Shown here one piece after another: positions 23,486-32,924 of a DNA stretch of 61,945 nucleotides. The stretch is from assembly GCA_944381165.1 (NCBI GenBank), contig CALWKC010000014.1, positions 1 to 61,945 on the forward strand, in the 5' to 3' direction. The translations under genes were made by a program, and so were the position numbers. Numbering within the stretch: position 1 is the first letter of the stretch; each line of letters starts with the position of its first letter. This DNA comes from an uncultured Lachnospira sp. GTDB taxonomy: Bacteria; Bacillota; Clostridia; Lachnospirales; Lachnospiraceae. The notes under the pieces were generated by a model. That model was given only the letters and a program-made list of their open reading frames with translations. It was not told where the DNA came from and made no database searches.

Positions 23486-24217
23486 TTGGCAGAGCAGGAA
23501 AACAGCGCGGAAATGAACGCAAAAAAGGGCAAGGGAAACGGTGATTCTTCCCAGCGCGACGAGCGAAAGGATAATAAAATCCAGGATTACGGGCAGGTAG
23601 TGCTTGAGAATAACAAAAAACATGGTAAAATACATTTAATGACTATTATAGGCGAGATAGAGGGGCATGATGTGCTTCCGGCGACGAGCAAATCGACAAA
23701 GTACGAGCATATACTGCCGCAGCTTGCGTCCATAGAAGATGACGATGAAATCTGCGGCGTGTTATTTCTTATAAATACAGTCGGAGGAGATGTGAGTGCA
23801 GGTCTTGCGCTTGCTGAGATGATTGCTTCAATGTCAAAGCCTACGGTCTCGCTTGTGCTCGGAGATTCTCACAGTATAGGAGTGCCGCTTGCGGTGAGCA
23901 CCGATTATAGCTTTATAGCTCCTACGGCGACAATGATTATTCATCCTGTGAGAATGAACGGCACAATAATCGGCGCGCCTAAGACCTTTGACTATTTTAA
24001 GATGATACAGGACAGAATTGTCCATTTCATATCAACGCATTCACATGTTTCGGCTGATGAGCTGGAGAGAATGATGATGAATACGGGAATACTGACAAAG
24101 GATTTGGGAACTATTCTTGTAGGACAGGAGGCAGTTGAGAAAGGACTTGTCAACGAGGTAGGAGGAATAAAAGAGGCATTTGCGAAGCTTGAAAAGATGA
24201 TGAAGGCCGATAAATAA
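23486..24217 (+). CDS. ClpP-class serine protease, TepA/YmfB-like
   Basis: A 243-residue cytoplasmic member of the ClpP/crotonase fold. The oxyanion segment INTVGGDVSAGLALA and the candidate nucleophile serine in LGDSHSIGVPLA match TepA/YmfB, described in Bacillus as helping protein export or spore-protein degradation. A charged N-terminal tail of about 45 residues precedes the fold. The start is taken as TTG 23486, seven bases after GGGGAG; the in-frame ATG at 23465 has no ribosome site. It precedes the radical SAM gene by 23 bases. Confidence 0.78.
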   Translation: MAEQENSAEMNAKKGKGNGDSSQRDERKDNKIQDYGQVVLENNKKHGKIHLMTIIGEIEGHDVLPATSKSTKYEHILPQLASIEDDDEICGVLFLINTVGGDVSAGLALAEMIASMSKPTVSLVLGDSHSIGVPLAVSTDYSFIAPTATMIIHPVRMNGTIIGAPKTFDYFKMIQDRIVHFISTHSHVSADELERMMMNTGILTKDLGTILVGQEAVEKGLVNEVGGIKEAFAKLEKMMKADK

Positions 24218-24240
24218 AAATCGCAGAACGGAGGATAAAA

Positions 24241-25128
24241 ATGTCCGGATGTACGTTATGTCCCAGAAGCTGCGGGGCAGACAGAGAAAACGGCGAAAAA
24301 GGATACTGCCGTATGACAGCAAAGATACGCGCGGCAAGGGCGGCGCTGCACATGTGGGAGGAGCCCTGCATATGCGGAGCCGGCGGCTCGGGCACAGTGT
24401 TCTTTTCGGGCTGCACGCTCAGGTGTGTTTTCTGTCAGAACAGTGAAATAGCAGCAGGAAATACCGGGAAGATAATTTCTGAGGAGAGGCTCTCGGAGAT
24501 ATTTCTTGAGCTTCAGGATAAAGGGGCTGACAATATAAATCTTGTGACTCCTTCGCATTACGTGCCGCAGATAATAACGGCGGTGAAGAGGGCAAGGGAG
24601 CGCGGGCTGTTACTTCCTGTCGTATATAATACAGGGGGCTATGAGTCGGTTGAAACGCTAAAAATGCTTGAGGGCATTGTGGATATTTATCTTCCGGATA
24701 TGAAATATGTCAGCAGGGAGGCATCGTTTAAGTATTCTAACGCCTCCAATTATTTTGACGCTGCATCAAAAGCGCTGGAGGAGATGTTCAGACAGGTGGG
24801 AAGTCCGGTATTTGACGAAAAGGGGCTTATGACGCGAGGAATGATAGTGCGTCATCTTATACTGCCCGGTCTTGCAAAGGATTCAAAGGCGGTTATAAAA
24901 TATCTGTACGAGACGTTTGGAGACAATATATATATAAGTATTATGAATCAGTACACACCGCTTCCACAGGTTGAAAAATATCCCGAACTAAACAGAAAAG
25001 TCACACGGCGGGAGTATGATGAGGTTGTTGACTACGCGATAGGGCTTGGAGTTGTAAACGGATATATCCAGGAGGGAGATACGGCTACAGAGAGCTTTAT
25101 TCCGTCGTTTGACTGTGAAGGGATTTGA
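24241..25128 (+). CDS. Radical SAM protein, PflX-like
   Basis: A 295-residue protein with the radical SAM motif CTLRCVFCQN (three cysteines near residues 60-67) and an N-terminal pair of cysteines (CTLCPRSCGAD) seen in the PflX group (COG1313), relatives of pyruvate formate-lyase activase. Its partner glycyl-radical enzyme is not in the window and the substrate is unknown. A GGAGG site lies before the ATG. It is probably co-transcribed with the TepA-like gene and ends at a long terminator. Confidence 0.82.
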   Translation: MSGCTLCPRSCGADRENGEKGYCRMTAKIRAARAALHMWEEPCICGAGGSGTVFFSGCTLRCVFCQNSEIAAGNTGKIISEERLSEIFLELQDKGADNINLVTPSHYVPQIITAVKRARERGLLLPVVYNTGGYESVETLKMLEGIVDIYLPDMKYVSREASFKYSNASNYFDAASKALEEMFRQVGSPVFDEKGLMTRGMIVRHLILPGLAKDSKAVIKYLYETFGDNIYISIMNQYTPLPQVEKYPELNRKVTRREYDEVVDYAIGLGVVNGYIQEGDTATESFIPSFDCEGI

Positions 25129-25140
25129 TAAAAATTGTGC

Positions 25141-25205
25141 AAAGCCTGAAAATAAGCAAAATTCCAAAACTGTGATTTGAGATTTTGCTTATTTTCGGGC
25201 TTTTT
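25141..25205 (+). terminator. Long-stem intrinsic terminator
   Basis: AAAGCCTGAAAATAAGCAAAAT pairs, with a G-T wobble, with the complementary ATTTTGC...GGGCTTTTT about 20 bases later. It ends the radical SAM transcript. Confidence 0.8.
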
Positions 25206-25371
25206 GAGCGTTTTTTAAAATCAAAAATGAAATTTGCAACAAAATTGTGCAAAAAAAGCTATGAAAATGTACCGGAAAATTATATAATGTTGGCAGATGT
25301 TTGGCGGGAATAGGACAAACTTGATAAATCTGCGATGGCGGGTTTATACAGCACGAAGGGTGGAAGAGAAA

Positions 25372-27255
25372 ATGATAACAATAAGTAAGGGAAATCCTTT
25401 AAAACCAGGCGCTGATAAAATTGCAAGAACTACCTATAATTTTTCTTTTGCCTGCGGCCTTGACACGGCGGCTCTGCTTATATATGACAGCGGCAAAAAT
25501 TTAAAGCGCCGCTTTGAGCTTGATAAATCATATAAAACAGGAAATGTTTTTTCGTGTGTGCTTTCGGGAGAAAATCTTGACAAGGCGATGTACTGCTATG
25601 AGCTGGACGGAAAAACAGTTGTTGACCCATATGCAAAGACAGTGACATGCTGTACAGGCTTTGGAATAGAGGATGAAGATAAGCTTTTTTTAAGCCGCAT
25701 TGTTCTCGATAATTTTGACTGGGAGGGAGACGCTCCGCTTGAGCTTCCGTACGAGGACAGTATCTTCTATAAGATACATGTGAGGGGATTTACCAAAAGC
25801 CGTACCTCCGGTGTAAAGCACAAGGGAACCTTTGCGGGAATAACGGAAAAGGTCGATTATCTGAAAAAGCTTGGAATAACAACGCTTGAGCTTATGCCGG
25901 CATACGAGTATGATGAGATGTACCGTTTTCCGCAGTTTTATACTGACATACAGGGCAGATATGACGCGCCGTTCACCAAAATCCCGGTGAATTACTGGGG
26001 GTATTGCCCGGCGTTTCACTTTGCGCCTAAAGCATCCTTTTCCTCGATTTCTTCGGCAAAATCAGATTATACGACAGAATTTAAGAAAATGGTAAAGCTT
26101 CTTCACAAAAACGGCATAGAGGTTATAATGGAAATGTATTTTGACAGGGAAACTCCGGAGCTTGTGCTTGACTGCATACGCTACTGGGTGACGCAGTATC
26201 ACATTGACGGAGTGCATCTGTATGCGGGGGCGTCTGCGCTTGATATTGCTGCCAATGACCCTGTGCTTTCGCGCACGAAGATTATCACGGTTTTCTGGGA
26301 TGGAAACCGGGGAAGCATGCGTCACATGGCAAGCTATAATGACGGATTTTCGGGAACTGTGAGACGTTTTCTTAAAGGTGATGAAAACCAGCTCGGGGAT
26401 TTTATAAATGTCACAAGAAATAACCCTCATAATGCGGCAGTTATCAATTATGTTACAAATCACAACGGATTTACGTTAAATGACCTTGTCAGCTTCGAGA
26501 GAAAGCATAATGAGGCAAACGGTGAAAATAACCGTGACGGTGAAAATTTTAATTACAGCTGGAACTGCGGCGTCGAGGGCAAGTCGAGAAAGAAAAGAAT
26601 CGTTCAGCTCAGACAGAAACAGATGAAAAACGCTCTTATGATGCTGATGTTTTCTGCGGGAACGCCGCTTATTTTAGGCGGAGATGAATTTGAAAACAGC
26701 CAGGGCGGCAACAATAATCCCTACTGTATTGACAGCGAGACTTCATGGCTTAACTGGAAAAGAGCCGATGAGGCTTGTGATATGACTGCGTTTGTGGAAA
26801 AATTAATTGAATTCAGAAGGTCGCACAGAATTCTTCATATGAGGGAACAGCTTTTGTCCTCCGACCCGGTATCCTGCGGCTATCCGGATGTATCTTATCA
26901 CGGCAGCGGGGCATGGTATCAGGTTACGGAAAATTTTAACCGGCATATAGGAATAATGTACTGCGGCAGATATGCGGGCAGTTCTGACTCGTATGAGCTT
27001 ATATATATTGCATACAATATGCACTGGGAGGAGCATGAGCTTGCGCTTCCTAAAATTCCGGCAGATTCGTCATGGGAGACAGTAATATGTTCAGGTGATA
27101 TTGAGGATGTGCATGTTCTTGAAAACAGAACAGTCCGTGTTGCTCCGAGAACATCGGCTGTTATGCTGGCTGTAATCAGAGGGGCATCGTCATGTTCTGA
27201 AAAAAGAGGACAGAGGTCAAAAAATAAAGTGACCGGGAGCCGGAAAAGAGGATAA
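25372..27255 (+). CDS. GH13 debranching-enzyme homologue lacking catalytic acids
   Basis: A 627-residue protein aligned over its length with isoamylase/GlgX-type glycoside hydrolases: an N-terminal CBM48-like domain (YNFSFACGLDTAALLIYD), a TIM barrel, and the diagnostic NEANGENNRDGENFNYSWNC stretch. The catalytic residues are replaced: the nucleophile Asp (motif GFRFD) is Tyr284 in GVHLYA, the acid/base Glu (AEPWD) is Val307 in TVFWD, and the transition-state Asp (HDGFT) is Asn365 in HNGFT. Flanking motif residues are kept, so this looks like a pseudoenzyme, perhaps glucan-binding or regulatory, rather than decay. Start 25372 is chosen because family similarity begins there; an in-frame start 25 codons earlier is possible. 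Confidence 0.85.
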   Translation: MITISKGNPLKPGADKIARTTYNFSFACGLDTAALLIYDSGKNLKRRFELDKSYKTGNVFSCVLSGENLDKAMYCYELDGKTVVDPYAKTVTCCTGFGIEDEDKLFLSRIVLDNFDWEGDAPLELPYEDSIFYKIHVRGFTKSRTSGVKHKGTFAGITEKVDYLKKLGITTLELMPAYEYDEMYRFPQFYTDIQGRYDAPFTKIPVNYWGYCPAFHFAPKASFSSISSAKSDYTTEFKKMVKLLHKNGIEVIMEMYFDRETPELVLDCIRYWVTQYHIDGVHLYAGASALDIAANDPVLSRTKIITVFWDGNRGSMRHMASYNDGFSGTVRRFLKGDENQLGDFINVTRNNPHNAAVINYVTNHNGFTLNDLVSFERKHNEANGENNRDGENFNYSWNCGVEGKSRKKRIVQLRQKQMKNALMMLMFSAGTPLILGGDEFENSQGGNNNPYCIDSETSWLNWKRADEACDMTAFVEKLIEFRRSHRILHMREQLLSSDPVSCGYPDVSYHGSGAWYQVTENFNRHIGIMYCGRYAGSSDSYELIYIAYNMHWEEHELALPKIPADSSWETVICSGDIEDVHVLENRTVRVAPRTSAVMLAVIRGASSCSEKRGQRSKNKVTGSRKRG

Positions 27256-27256
27256 A

Positions 27257-28141
27257 TTGGATATTACAAATCTCGAAGAGTTAAAAAATAAATTTTCCGA
27301 ATATAAGGAAATGATTTTGCGCGGGCAGTCAGACAAGACCGCACTGCTCGGCGAACTGCTTGACTCCATTGGCGAGCAGGTTAAAGAAAGAAGAGCGGGA
27401 GAGGTTGACGCTCGGGGAAATATTAGCATCAGCAAACCGCAGGACAGCCGGGGAGCGGAGAATAAAATTTATATAAGTCTCAATCACGTTATGGAGTATT
27501 ATTTATATGCCTATTACTATAAGCCCGATTGTGAGGTGCTGTGCAGCGAGCTTCCGTACGGTGAGTATTACAGGACATACGGTGATTTGTGTGTGAAGGG
27601 CGCAAAATATAAGGCGGGAGCCGATGCCTACAAAAATGCAATCTGCTGGAATCCTGTTGATTTAGACGCGGTTTTGGGGCTTGCCGAGTGCTATAAGTAT
27701 CTCAATATGCTGGAGAGATACCTTATCGTGACTAAGGAGGCGTACAGGCTTTGCTGTACGAGGGCTACAATGGCGAGATATTACAGAAATATGGGTTTTT
27801 ATTTTCTGTCAAAATATAAGCCTGAGACGGCGAGGGCATGCTATATTTACAGCAATATATATTATCACACGGAAAATGCCGACAGCGAGCTTGCCTATAT
27901 TGAGTCGGCGCTAAAGCAGAAAACTCCGCAGCTTGCGATTGCTGAAATGCAGAAAATATTTGACGGAGAGGGAATTGAGCCGGGGCCTTCTCCCGACACG
28001 ATTGGTGTTATTTACCGTGTCGGTGAAATTATGATGGAGAGCTCAGACTACAGATTGGCAAGGGACTGTTTTTCGATAGTATACGATATTACCGGTGAAG
28101 AACAGCTTGGTAAGCTTTTGGAGGAATTGGAAAATGTTTGA
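27257..28141 (+). CDS. TPR-like helical repeat protein
   Basis: A 294-residue cytoplasmic protein starting at TTG after AGAGGA. The central part (about 65-275) is a run of tetratricopeptide-like helices (YYRTYGDLCVKGAKYKAGAD, DAVLGLAECYKYLNML, YRNMGFYFLSKYKPETARAC). The N-terminal 55 residues are charged. No enzyme motif is visible, so it is probably a protein-binding scaffold. It lies one base after the GH13 stop and overlaps the HAD gene by eight bases, so the three genes form an operon. Confidence 0.7.
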   Translation: MDITNLEELKNKFSEYKEMILRGQSDKTALLGELLDSIGEQVKERRAGEVDARGNISISKPQDSRGAENKIYISLNHVMEYYLYAYYYKPDCEVLCSELPYGEYYRTYGDLCVKGAKYKAGADAYKNAICWNPVDLDAVLGLAECYKYLNMLERYLIVTKEAYRLCCTRATMARYYRNMGFYFLSKYKPETARACYIYSNIYYHTENADSELAYIESALKQKTPQLAIAEMQKIFDGEGIEPGPSPDTIGVIYRVGEIMMESSDYRLARDCFSIVYDITGEEQLGKLLEELENV

Positions 28142-28763
28142 CAGTATTATTTTTGATTTGGACGGTACGCTTTGGGATTCCACTGACGGTGTATGTACAT
28201 CATGGAATGATGTGCTGAAAAGACATCCTGAGATACACAGGGAGCCTATAACGGCTGAAGATTTGAGCGTCTGCATGGGGCTTCCGATGTATGAAATTTC
28301 AGCAAGGCTGTTTCCGGATGAGAGCAGCGAGACACAGAAAAATTTTATGGACGAGCTGTGCGTGTATGAGAATGAATATCTGAAAATTCACGGCGGAAAG
28401 CTTTTTGACGGGCTTGTAAAGACACTCGATTATTTGTCGGAAAAATACCGGCTGTTTATCGTGAGCAACTGTCAGGACGGATATATTGAGGCTTTTCTGA
28501 AGGCTCACGGTCTTTCCGGGTATTTTGAGGATACTGAGTGCTGGGGAAGAACACGCCTAAGCAAGGGAGATAGCAATAAAATTCTTATCAAAAGAAACGG
28601 ACTTAAAAACCCCGTATATGTTGGAGATACGGCGGGAGATGCAAAATCGGCAGAGGACGCGGGTATTCCTTTTATATTTGCCTCTTACGGCTTCGGAAAT
28701 GTCGAGGAGGGGAGATATATACACAGGATTGACAGCATAGAGGAGCTAAGCGCCCAATTATGA
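28134..28763 (+). CDS. HAD-superfamily phosphatase
   Basis: A 209-residue HAD hydrolase. Motif I is FDLDGTLWDS, motif II serine is in IVSNCQDGY, and motif IV is VYVGDTAGDAKSAEDAG. The alpha-helical cap between motifs I and II fits subfamily IA (phosphoglycolate or pyrophosphate phosphatases). The start at 28134 follows GGAGG and overlaps the TPR stop; an in-frame ATG 13 codons earlier lies inside the TPR gene. Substrate unknown. Confidence 0.8.
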   Translation: MFDSIIFDLDGTLWDSTDGVCTSWNDVLKRHPEIHREPITAEDLSVCMGLPMYEISARLFPDESSETQKNFMDELCVYENEYLKIHGGKLFDGLVKTLDYLSEKYRLFIVSNCQDGYIEAFLKAHGLSGYFEDTECWGRTRLSKGDSNKILIKRNGLKNPVYVGDTAGDAKSAEDAGIPFIFASYGFGNVEEGRYIHRIDSIEELSAQL

Positions 28764-28885
28764 GCAAAGTTAGCTGCAAAGCAGCGGGAAAGCGCCGTAG
28801 ACGCGGCTTTGTGAATGCGCGGGCTGAACTGTTACGGGTTTTCATGTGTTTCATGTGTTTGTTCATGTGTTTTGTGAAAAAATTG

Positions 28886-28914
28886 TTGACACGGTTTCCG
28901 TAAAATGATAATAT
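28886..28914 (+). promoter_or_regulatory. trp operon promoter
   Basis: TTGACA (28886-28891), 17 bases, TAATAT (28909-28914). It lies just upstream of the T-box leader. Three TTCATGTGTTT-like repeats immediately precede it (28837-28875). Confidence 0.75.
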
Positions 28915-28944
28915 CTGATAAAGATTTGAATAATATTTTAAAGT

Positions 28945-29440
28945 CGATGAACAAAAGAGTACTTCTGGCACGTACATCACAGAGAGTCAGCAGCGGTGGA
29001 AGCTGATATGGAAGGCCTTAAGGAATGGGTTTGGGAGATGCGTTGGCGAAAAGCGATGAGTAGCCGGCGACGTGACCTCACGTTACAGGGGTATGATATT
29101 AACGCATATGCGTAAGTATCGGAATGAGGCGGAATTATTGAACAAACGGTGGCATATCCAGTTTTGGATATGCCTTTTTTATTCTATAGGAAAGTTCTCT
29201 GAACTTCCTATAGAATAAAAATGCTCCGCAGGATCGCAGAGGCGCGGAAAGGTAATTATTCTTACAAATCCGCGCCTCGCGAAAGAGTTCGCTTGCGAAC
29301 TCTTTGTTCTTCTTACGAATCCGCGCCACGCGAAAGAGTTCGCAGGCGGTCTTTTTGTTCTTTTTTCCGCAAAATAAGGGTGGCACCACGGTTAATCGTC
29401 CCTGACGGCATATAATATGCTGTCGGGGATTATTTTTTTT
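28945..29440 (+). promoter_or_regulatory. Tryptophan T-box leader, interrupted by a repeat element
   Basis: The leader starts with the GAACAAAAGAGTA landmark, then AGAGAGTCAGC and the GGTGGAAGCTGATATGG segment of stem I. The specifier GAATGG gives codon UGG (29026-29028), Trp. A first antiterminator-like sequence (ACGGTGGCA, 29146-29154) is followed by a terminator (GGCATATCC/GGATATGCC plus six T, 29151-29180). About 195 bases of palindromic repeat follow, then a consensus T-box (AAGGGTGGCACCACGG, 29376-29391) with a second terminator ending at 29440. Both T-boxes have C after UGG, fitting the G73 of tRNA-Trp. Only one stem I is present. Confidence 0.88.
29175..29360 (+). repeat. Three-hairpin palindromic element, copy B with partial second unit
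   Basis: The core (29175-29305) has hairpin 1 (TTCTATAGGAAAGTTC...GAACTTCCTATAGAA), hairpin 2 (GAGGCGCGG/CCGCGCCTC) and hairpin 3 (AGAGTTCGC/GCGAACTCT). It starts at the T-tract of the first trp-leader terminator. A degraded second copy of the 3' half (TTCTTACGAATCCGCGCCAC to about 29360) follows directly. The whole unit separates the first terminator from the consensus T-box. Confidence 0.85.
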
Positions 29441-29466
29441 GCCGGAAATGGAGAATTGCATTAAAA

Positions 29467-30891
29467 ATGATGAAAAGAATTTTAAGGGCATACAAAAAAA
29501 CGGTCAGTATAGTAAACGAGACTGCCGTGTGTATGTATGAAAATCTTGGAAGCGAAAAAATAGGTTTTTTAATGGAAAGCAATGAAAAGGAAAGCGGAAA
29601 ATATACATTTATGGGAATTGACCCGGAGGCGCTTGTCCAGTCAAAAGGAGAGTCTTTAGTGATAACGGAAAGAGACGGGAGCGTCACGCAGCTCAAAGGA
29701 AATCCGCTTGAGCTTTTAAAGGAATATTTCAGCTCGTTTGAGGTGCATTCAGACGATACAGAAGACGAGTTCAACGGAGGACTTGTCGGGAGTTTGGGCT
29801 ATGATTTTATAAGATATACCGAGAAGCTGCCCGACGAAAACGAGGATGAAACAGGCATTGAGACAATACAGCTTATGCTTGCTCTTAAATTTATAGCTGT
29901 CGACCATATGGCTGAGACCTTTACGGCGGTTGTGCTTGACGAGGATACGCCGGAGGGGCGAAAGAGGGCTCTTGCGGAGGCGCAGGCACTTATAGACAAA
30001 GCGAGAACGCCGAATAAAGAAATAAGCCCTGAGCCGGAAACAAAGAAGCACCATGACGGAATAATTTTAAAGAAATCAGATACGCTTGAACAATATTCAG
30101 AAAAGGTTGAGAGGATAAAAGAGTATATACGCGAGGGGCATATTTTCCAGACGGTGCTGTCTCAGCGCTGGACTATTCAGACAAAACAGAGCGGTTTTGA
30201 ACTGTATAAGCAGTTAAGAATTTTAAATCCTTCGCCGTATCTTTACTATTATAATTTCGGGGATTTTGAGATTATAGGAAGCTCGCCTGAGATGATTGTG
30301 AAGCAGACCGGCTCAAAGGTATATACCTGTCCTATCGCGGGAACAAGAAAGAGAGGGAAAACTGCCGAGGAGGATAAGAGGCTTGAGGAGGAGCTGCTTT
30401 CCGATGAAAAAGAAAAGGCTGAGCACGTTATGCTTGTTGATTTGGCAAGAAACGATATGGGAAGGGTATCGCAGATTGGAAGCGTAAAGGTTTCCAAGTT
30501 TATGAGAGTTCAGAGATATTCTCATGTAATGCACATTGTCTCTTTAGTTGAGGGAAAGAAGAACGGAGCGTATCATCCGTTTGACATGGTTTCGTCGTTT
30601 CTTCCTGCGGGGACATTGAGCGGCGCTCCCAAAATAAGAGCAATGGAGATTATAGATGAGCTTGAGACAGTCAGGCGCGGGCTGTACGGCGGAGCGACGG
30701 GGTATCTTGCCTTTGACGGAAATATGAATTTCTGTATTACCATCAGGACAATGATCAAAAAGGGCGACAGGGTATATCTTCAGGCAGGCGCCGGAATTGT
30801 GGCTGACTCTGTGCCTGAAAACGAATATCAGGAGTGCTGCAATAAGGTAATGGCACTGGCAAAAACGCTGGTTGAGGAGGAAAATTTATGA
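29467..30891 (+). CDS. trpE: Anthranilate synthase component I
   Basis: A 474-residue chorismate-using enzyme that makes anthranilate with TrpG. The C-terminal catalytic domain carries [27 protein letters not shown] and the [24 protein letters not shown] block. The N-terminal region includes the [10 protein letters not shown] tryptophan-binding area (LLES-type), suggesting feedback inhibition. It overlaps trpG by four bases. Transcription should depend on the upstream T-box sensing uncharged tRNA-Trp. Confidence 0.93.
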   Translation: MMKRILRAYKKTVSIVNETAVCMYENLGSEKIGFLMESNEKESGKYTFMGIDPEALVQSKGESLVITERDGSVTQLKGNPLELLKEYFSSFEVHSDDTEDEFNGGLVGSLGYDFIRYTEKLPDENEDETGIETIQLMLALKFIAVDHMAETFTAVVLDEDTPEGRKRALAEAQALIDKARTPNKEISPEPETKKHHDGIILKKSDTLEQYSEKVERIKEYIREGHIFQTVLSQRWTIQTKQSGFELYKQLRILNPSPYLYYYNFGDFEIIGSSPEMIVKQTGSKVYTCPIAGTRKRGKTAEEDKRLEEELLSDEKEKAEHVMLVDLARNDMGRVSQIGSVKVSKFMRVQRYSHVMHIVSLVEGKKNGAYHPFDMVSSFLPAGTLSGAPKIRAMEIIDELETVRRGLYGGATGYLAFDGNMNFCITIRTMIKKGDRVYLQAGAGIVADSVPENEYQECCNKVMALAKTLVEEENL

Positions 30892-31457
30892 TTTTACTAA
30901 TCGACAATTATGATTCATTCACATATAATCTGTATCAGTATATCGGGACATTTAACAGCGACATAAAAGTTGTGAGAAACGACTGTGTTACGGCGGACGA
31001 AATAAAGGCTATGGAGCCTGAGCGCATTGTGATTTCTCCGGGACCGAAAAGCCCGAAGGAGGCAGGGATATGTCTTGAGGTTATAAAGCGGTTTGCCCCG
31101 AGCACGCCGATACTCGGAATTTGTCTCGGTCATCAGTGCATAGGAGAGGCATTCGGGGCGACAGTCGCACACGCAAAAAAGATATTTCACGGAAAACAGT
31201 CTCTTATCGAACATACGGGAACGGGGATTTTTGACGGAATAACTTCTCCTGTGAAGGTGGCGAGATACCATTCGCTTGCAATTCTTCCGCAGACAGTTCC
31301 CGACTGCCTTGAGGTGACTGCAAAGACTGACGACGGTGAGATTATGGCTGTAAGACACAGGGAATACAGGACGGCAGGGCTTCAGTTCCACCCTGAATCG
31401 ATTTATACGGAGCACGGAAAGAGAATGATTGAGAATTTTGTCAATGACAGGATTTGA
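30888..31457 (+). CDS. trpG: Anthranilate synthase component II (glutamine amidotransferase)
   Basis: A 189-residue class I glutaminase supplying ammonia to TrpE. The nucleophile is Cys79 in GICLGHQCIG, and the His-Glu pair is in FHPESIYTEHG. The PGPKSPKEAG motif is typical of TrpG/PabA. It is not fused to TrpD, and no trpD gene follows: trpC starts 15 bases downstream. A dual role in folate synthesis (PabA) cannot be excluded, but position favours tryptophan. Confidence 0.93.
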   Translation: MILLIDNYDSFTYNLYQYIGTFNSDIKVVRNDCVTADEIKAMEPERIVISPGPKSPKEAGICLEVIKRFAPSTPILGICLGHQCIGEAFGATVAHAKKIFHGKQSLIEHTGTGIFDGITSPVKVARYHSLAILPQTVPDCLEVTAKTDDGEIMAVRHREYRTAGLQFHPESIYTEHGKRMIENFVNDRI

Positions 31458-31472
31458 GAACGGAGGACAAAT

Positions 31473-32258
31473 ATGATTCTTGATGATATTGTTGCAGCTA
31501 AGAAAAAAAGACTTCCCGTTCAGAAGGAGACAGTCGGCGAGGAGGAAATGAGACGGCTTGCGCTTGAGTCAGACCGGGCAGCCGTCAGCTTTTATGACGC
31601 TTTAAGCAAGCCCGGGCTTTCAATTATAGGCGAATTTAAAAAGGCTTCGCCGAGCCACGGGAAAATGAATAATAAAATTGAGCTCACCGACAGGATAAGC
31701 CAGTACAATGAGGCGGTCGATGCGATTTCCTGTCTTACTGAGGAGGATTATTTTCTGGGAAGCCCGGATTATCTGAGGCAGATAAGAAAAATGACCCGGC
31801 TTCCCATTATAAGAAAGGATTTTATTATTGAAGATTATCAGGTGTATGAGGCAAAGGTAATAGGCGCGGACGCAGTGCTTCTGATTGCGGCGATACTTCC
31901 CGACGGGCTGTTTAAGCACTTATATGATTTGGCGTACAGTCTCGGTCTTGACGTTCTGTGCGAGGTGCACGACGAGGAAGAAATGCGGCGGATGATTAAT
32001 ATGGGCGTTAAAATTATAGGGATAAACAACCGCAATTTAAAGACGTTTGAGGTGACGCTTGACACCACCAGACGGCTTGCGGCTATGGCTCCGGAGGGTA
32101 CGGTGCTGGTTTCGGAGAGCGGAGTGCTTTGCGCAGATGACATAACGGCGTTGAAGGAAAGCGGTGCGGACGCGCTTCTAATCGGAACGGCATTTATGGA
32201 AAATGAAAATCCCAAAAAGCTGGCATTGGAATGGAAGGGTATTTATGACGGAAATTAA
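31473..32258 (+). CDS. trpC: Indole-3-glycerol phosphate synthase
   Basis: A 261-residue TIM barrel that closes the ring of CdRP to indole-3-glycerol phosphate. Key segments are IGEFKKASPSHGKM (the KxSPS catalytic lysine loop), LTEEDYFLGS, IRKDFIIEDYQVYEA, GINNRNLKTF and VSESGV. GGAGG precedes the ATG. It overlaps trpF by 14 bases. Confidence 0.95.
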   Translation: MILDDIVAAKKKRLPVQKETVGEEEMRRLALESDRAAVSFYDALSKPGLSIIGEFKKASPSHGKMNNKIELTDRISQYNEAVDAISCLTEEDYFLGSPDYLRQIRKMTRLPIIRKDFIIEDYQVYEAKVIGADAVLLIAAILPDGLFKHLYDLAYSLGLDVLCEVHDEEEMRRMINMGVKIIGINNRNLKTFEVTLDTTRRLAAMAPEGTVLVSESGVLCADDITALKESGADALLIGTAFMENENPKKLALEWKGIYDGN

Positions 32259-32892
32259 AATATGCGGTCTTGTATCGGAAGCGGACGCTTTGGTTGTGAA
32301 CGAGTGCGCGCCCGAGTATGCCGGAATGGTGTTATTTTATGAAAAAAGCAGAAGAAATGTCTCTTCCGCGCAGGCGGAAAAAATTATCGCCCTGCTGGAT
32401 AAAAAAATAAAAAAGACTGCAGTTGTCGTCTCACCAGATATAAAGCAGATAGAAAAAATTGAGACTGCCGGGTTTGATTATATTCAGGTGCATGGAAATT
32501 TGGGCGATGAAATTTTAGAGCGCACTAAAGTTCCTGTGATAAGGGCGTTAAACATACCTGAGTACGGAATTTCCGGAGATATTTTAAAAGAGCTTGATAA
32601 AATGCTTGGAAATGATAAAATTTACGGAGTGCTTTTTGACGCGGGTACGCCGGGAAGCGGAAAGACGTTCCGCTGGCAGCTTATAAAGGAGCTGGGGGAA
32701 AATATAAGAAAAGCCGGAAAAAAGTTTTTTCTTGCAGGAGGATTAAATTCTTTAAATGTCGCTGCGGCTGTGTCAGAAGTTTTTCCCGATGTAGTCGATG
32801 TGAGCTCCGGAGTTGAGAATGCGTCGGGCCCGGGAAAAGACTTTAAAAAGGTTGATGATTTTATACGGCGGGTGAGAAACATGCGTGCGTAA
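32245..32892 (+). CDS. trpF: Phosphoribosylanthranilate isomerase
   Basis: A 215-residue small TIM barrel. The opening [14 protein letters not shown] contains the catalytic cysteine and [14 protein letters not shown] the aspartate loop; [14 protein letters not shown] is the phosphate site. The start at 32245 is inside the end of trpC, with GGAAGGG upstream; an in-frame start 14 codons earlier would lack a ribosome site and extend beyond the family N-terminus. Confidence 0.93.
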   Translation: MTEIKICGLVSEADALVVNECAPEYAGMVLFYEKSRRNVSSAQAEKIIALLDKKIKKTAVVVSPDIKQIEKIETAGFDYIQVHGNLGDEILERTKVPVIRALNIPEYGISGDILKELDKMLGNDKIYGVLFDAGTPGSGKTFRWQLIKELGENIRKAGKKFFLAGGLNSLNVAAAVSEVFPDVVDVSSGVENASGPGKDFKKVDDFIRRVRNMRA

Positions 32893-32924
32893 AAAATTAT
32901 TTTTATTCGGAATGGAGGAATACT

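Noticed and set aside
25131-25260. AAAATTGTGCAAA repeated around the radical SAM terminator as a regulatory repeat
   Set aside because: Only two imperfect copies in an A-rich region, with no symmetry or promoter relation.
28830-28880. TTCATGTGTTT repeats before the trp promoter as a CRISPR-like array
   Set aside because: The units are about ten bases, imperfect and without spacers; they are better described as a short low-complexity run.
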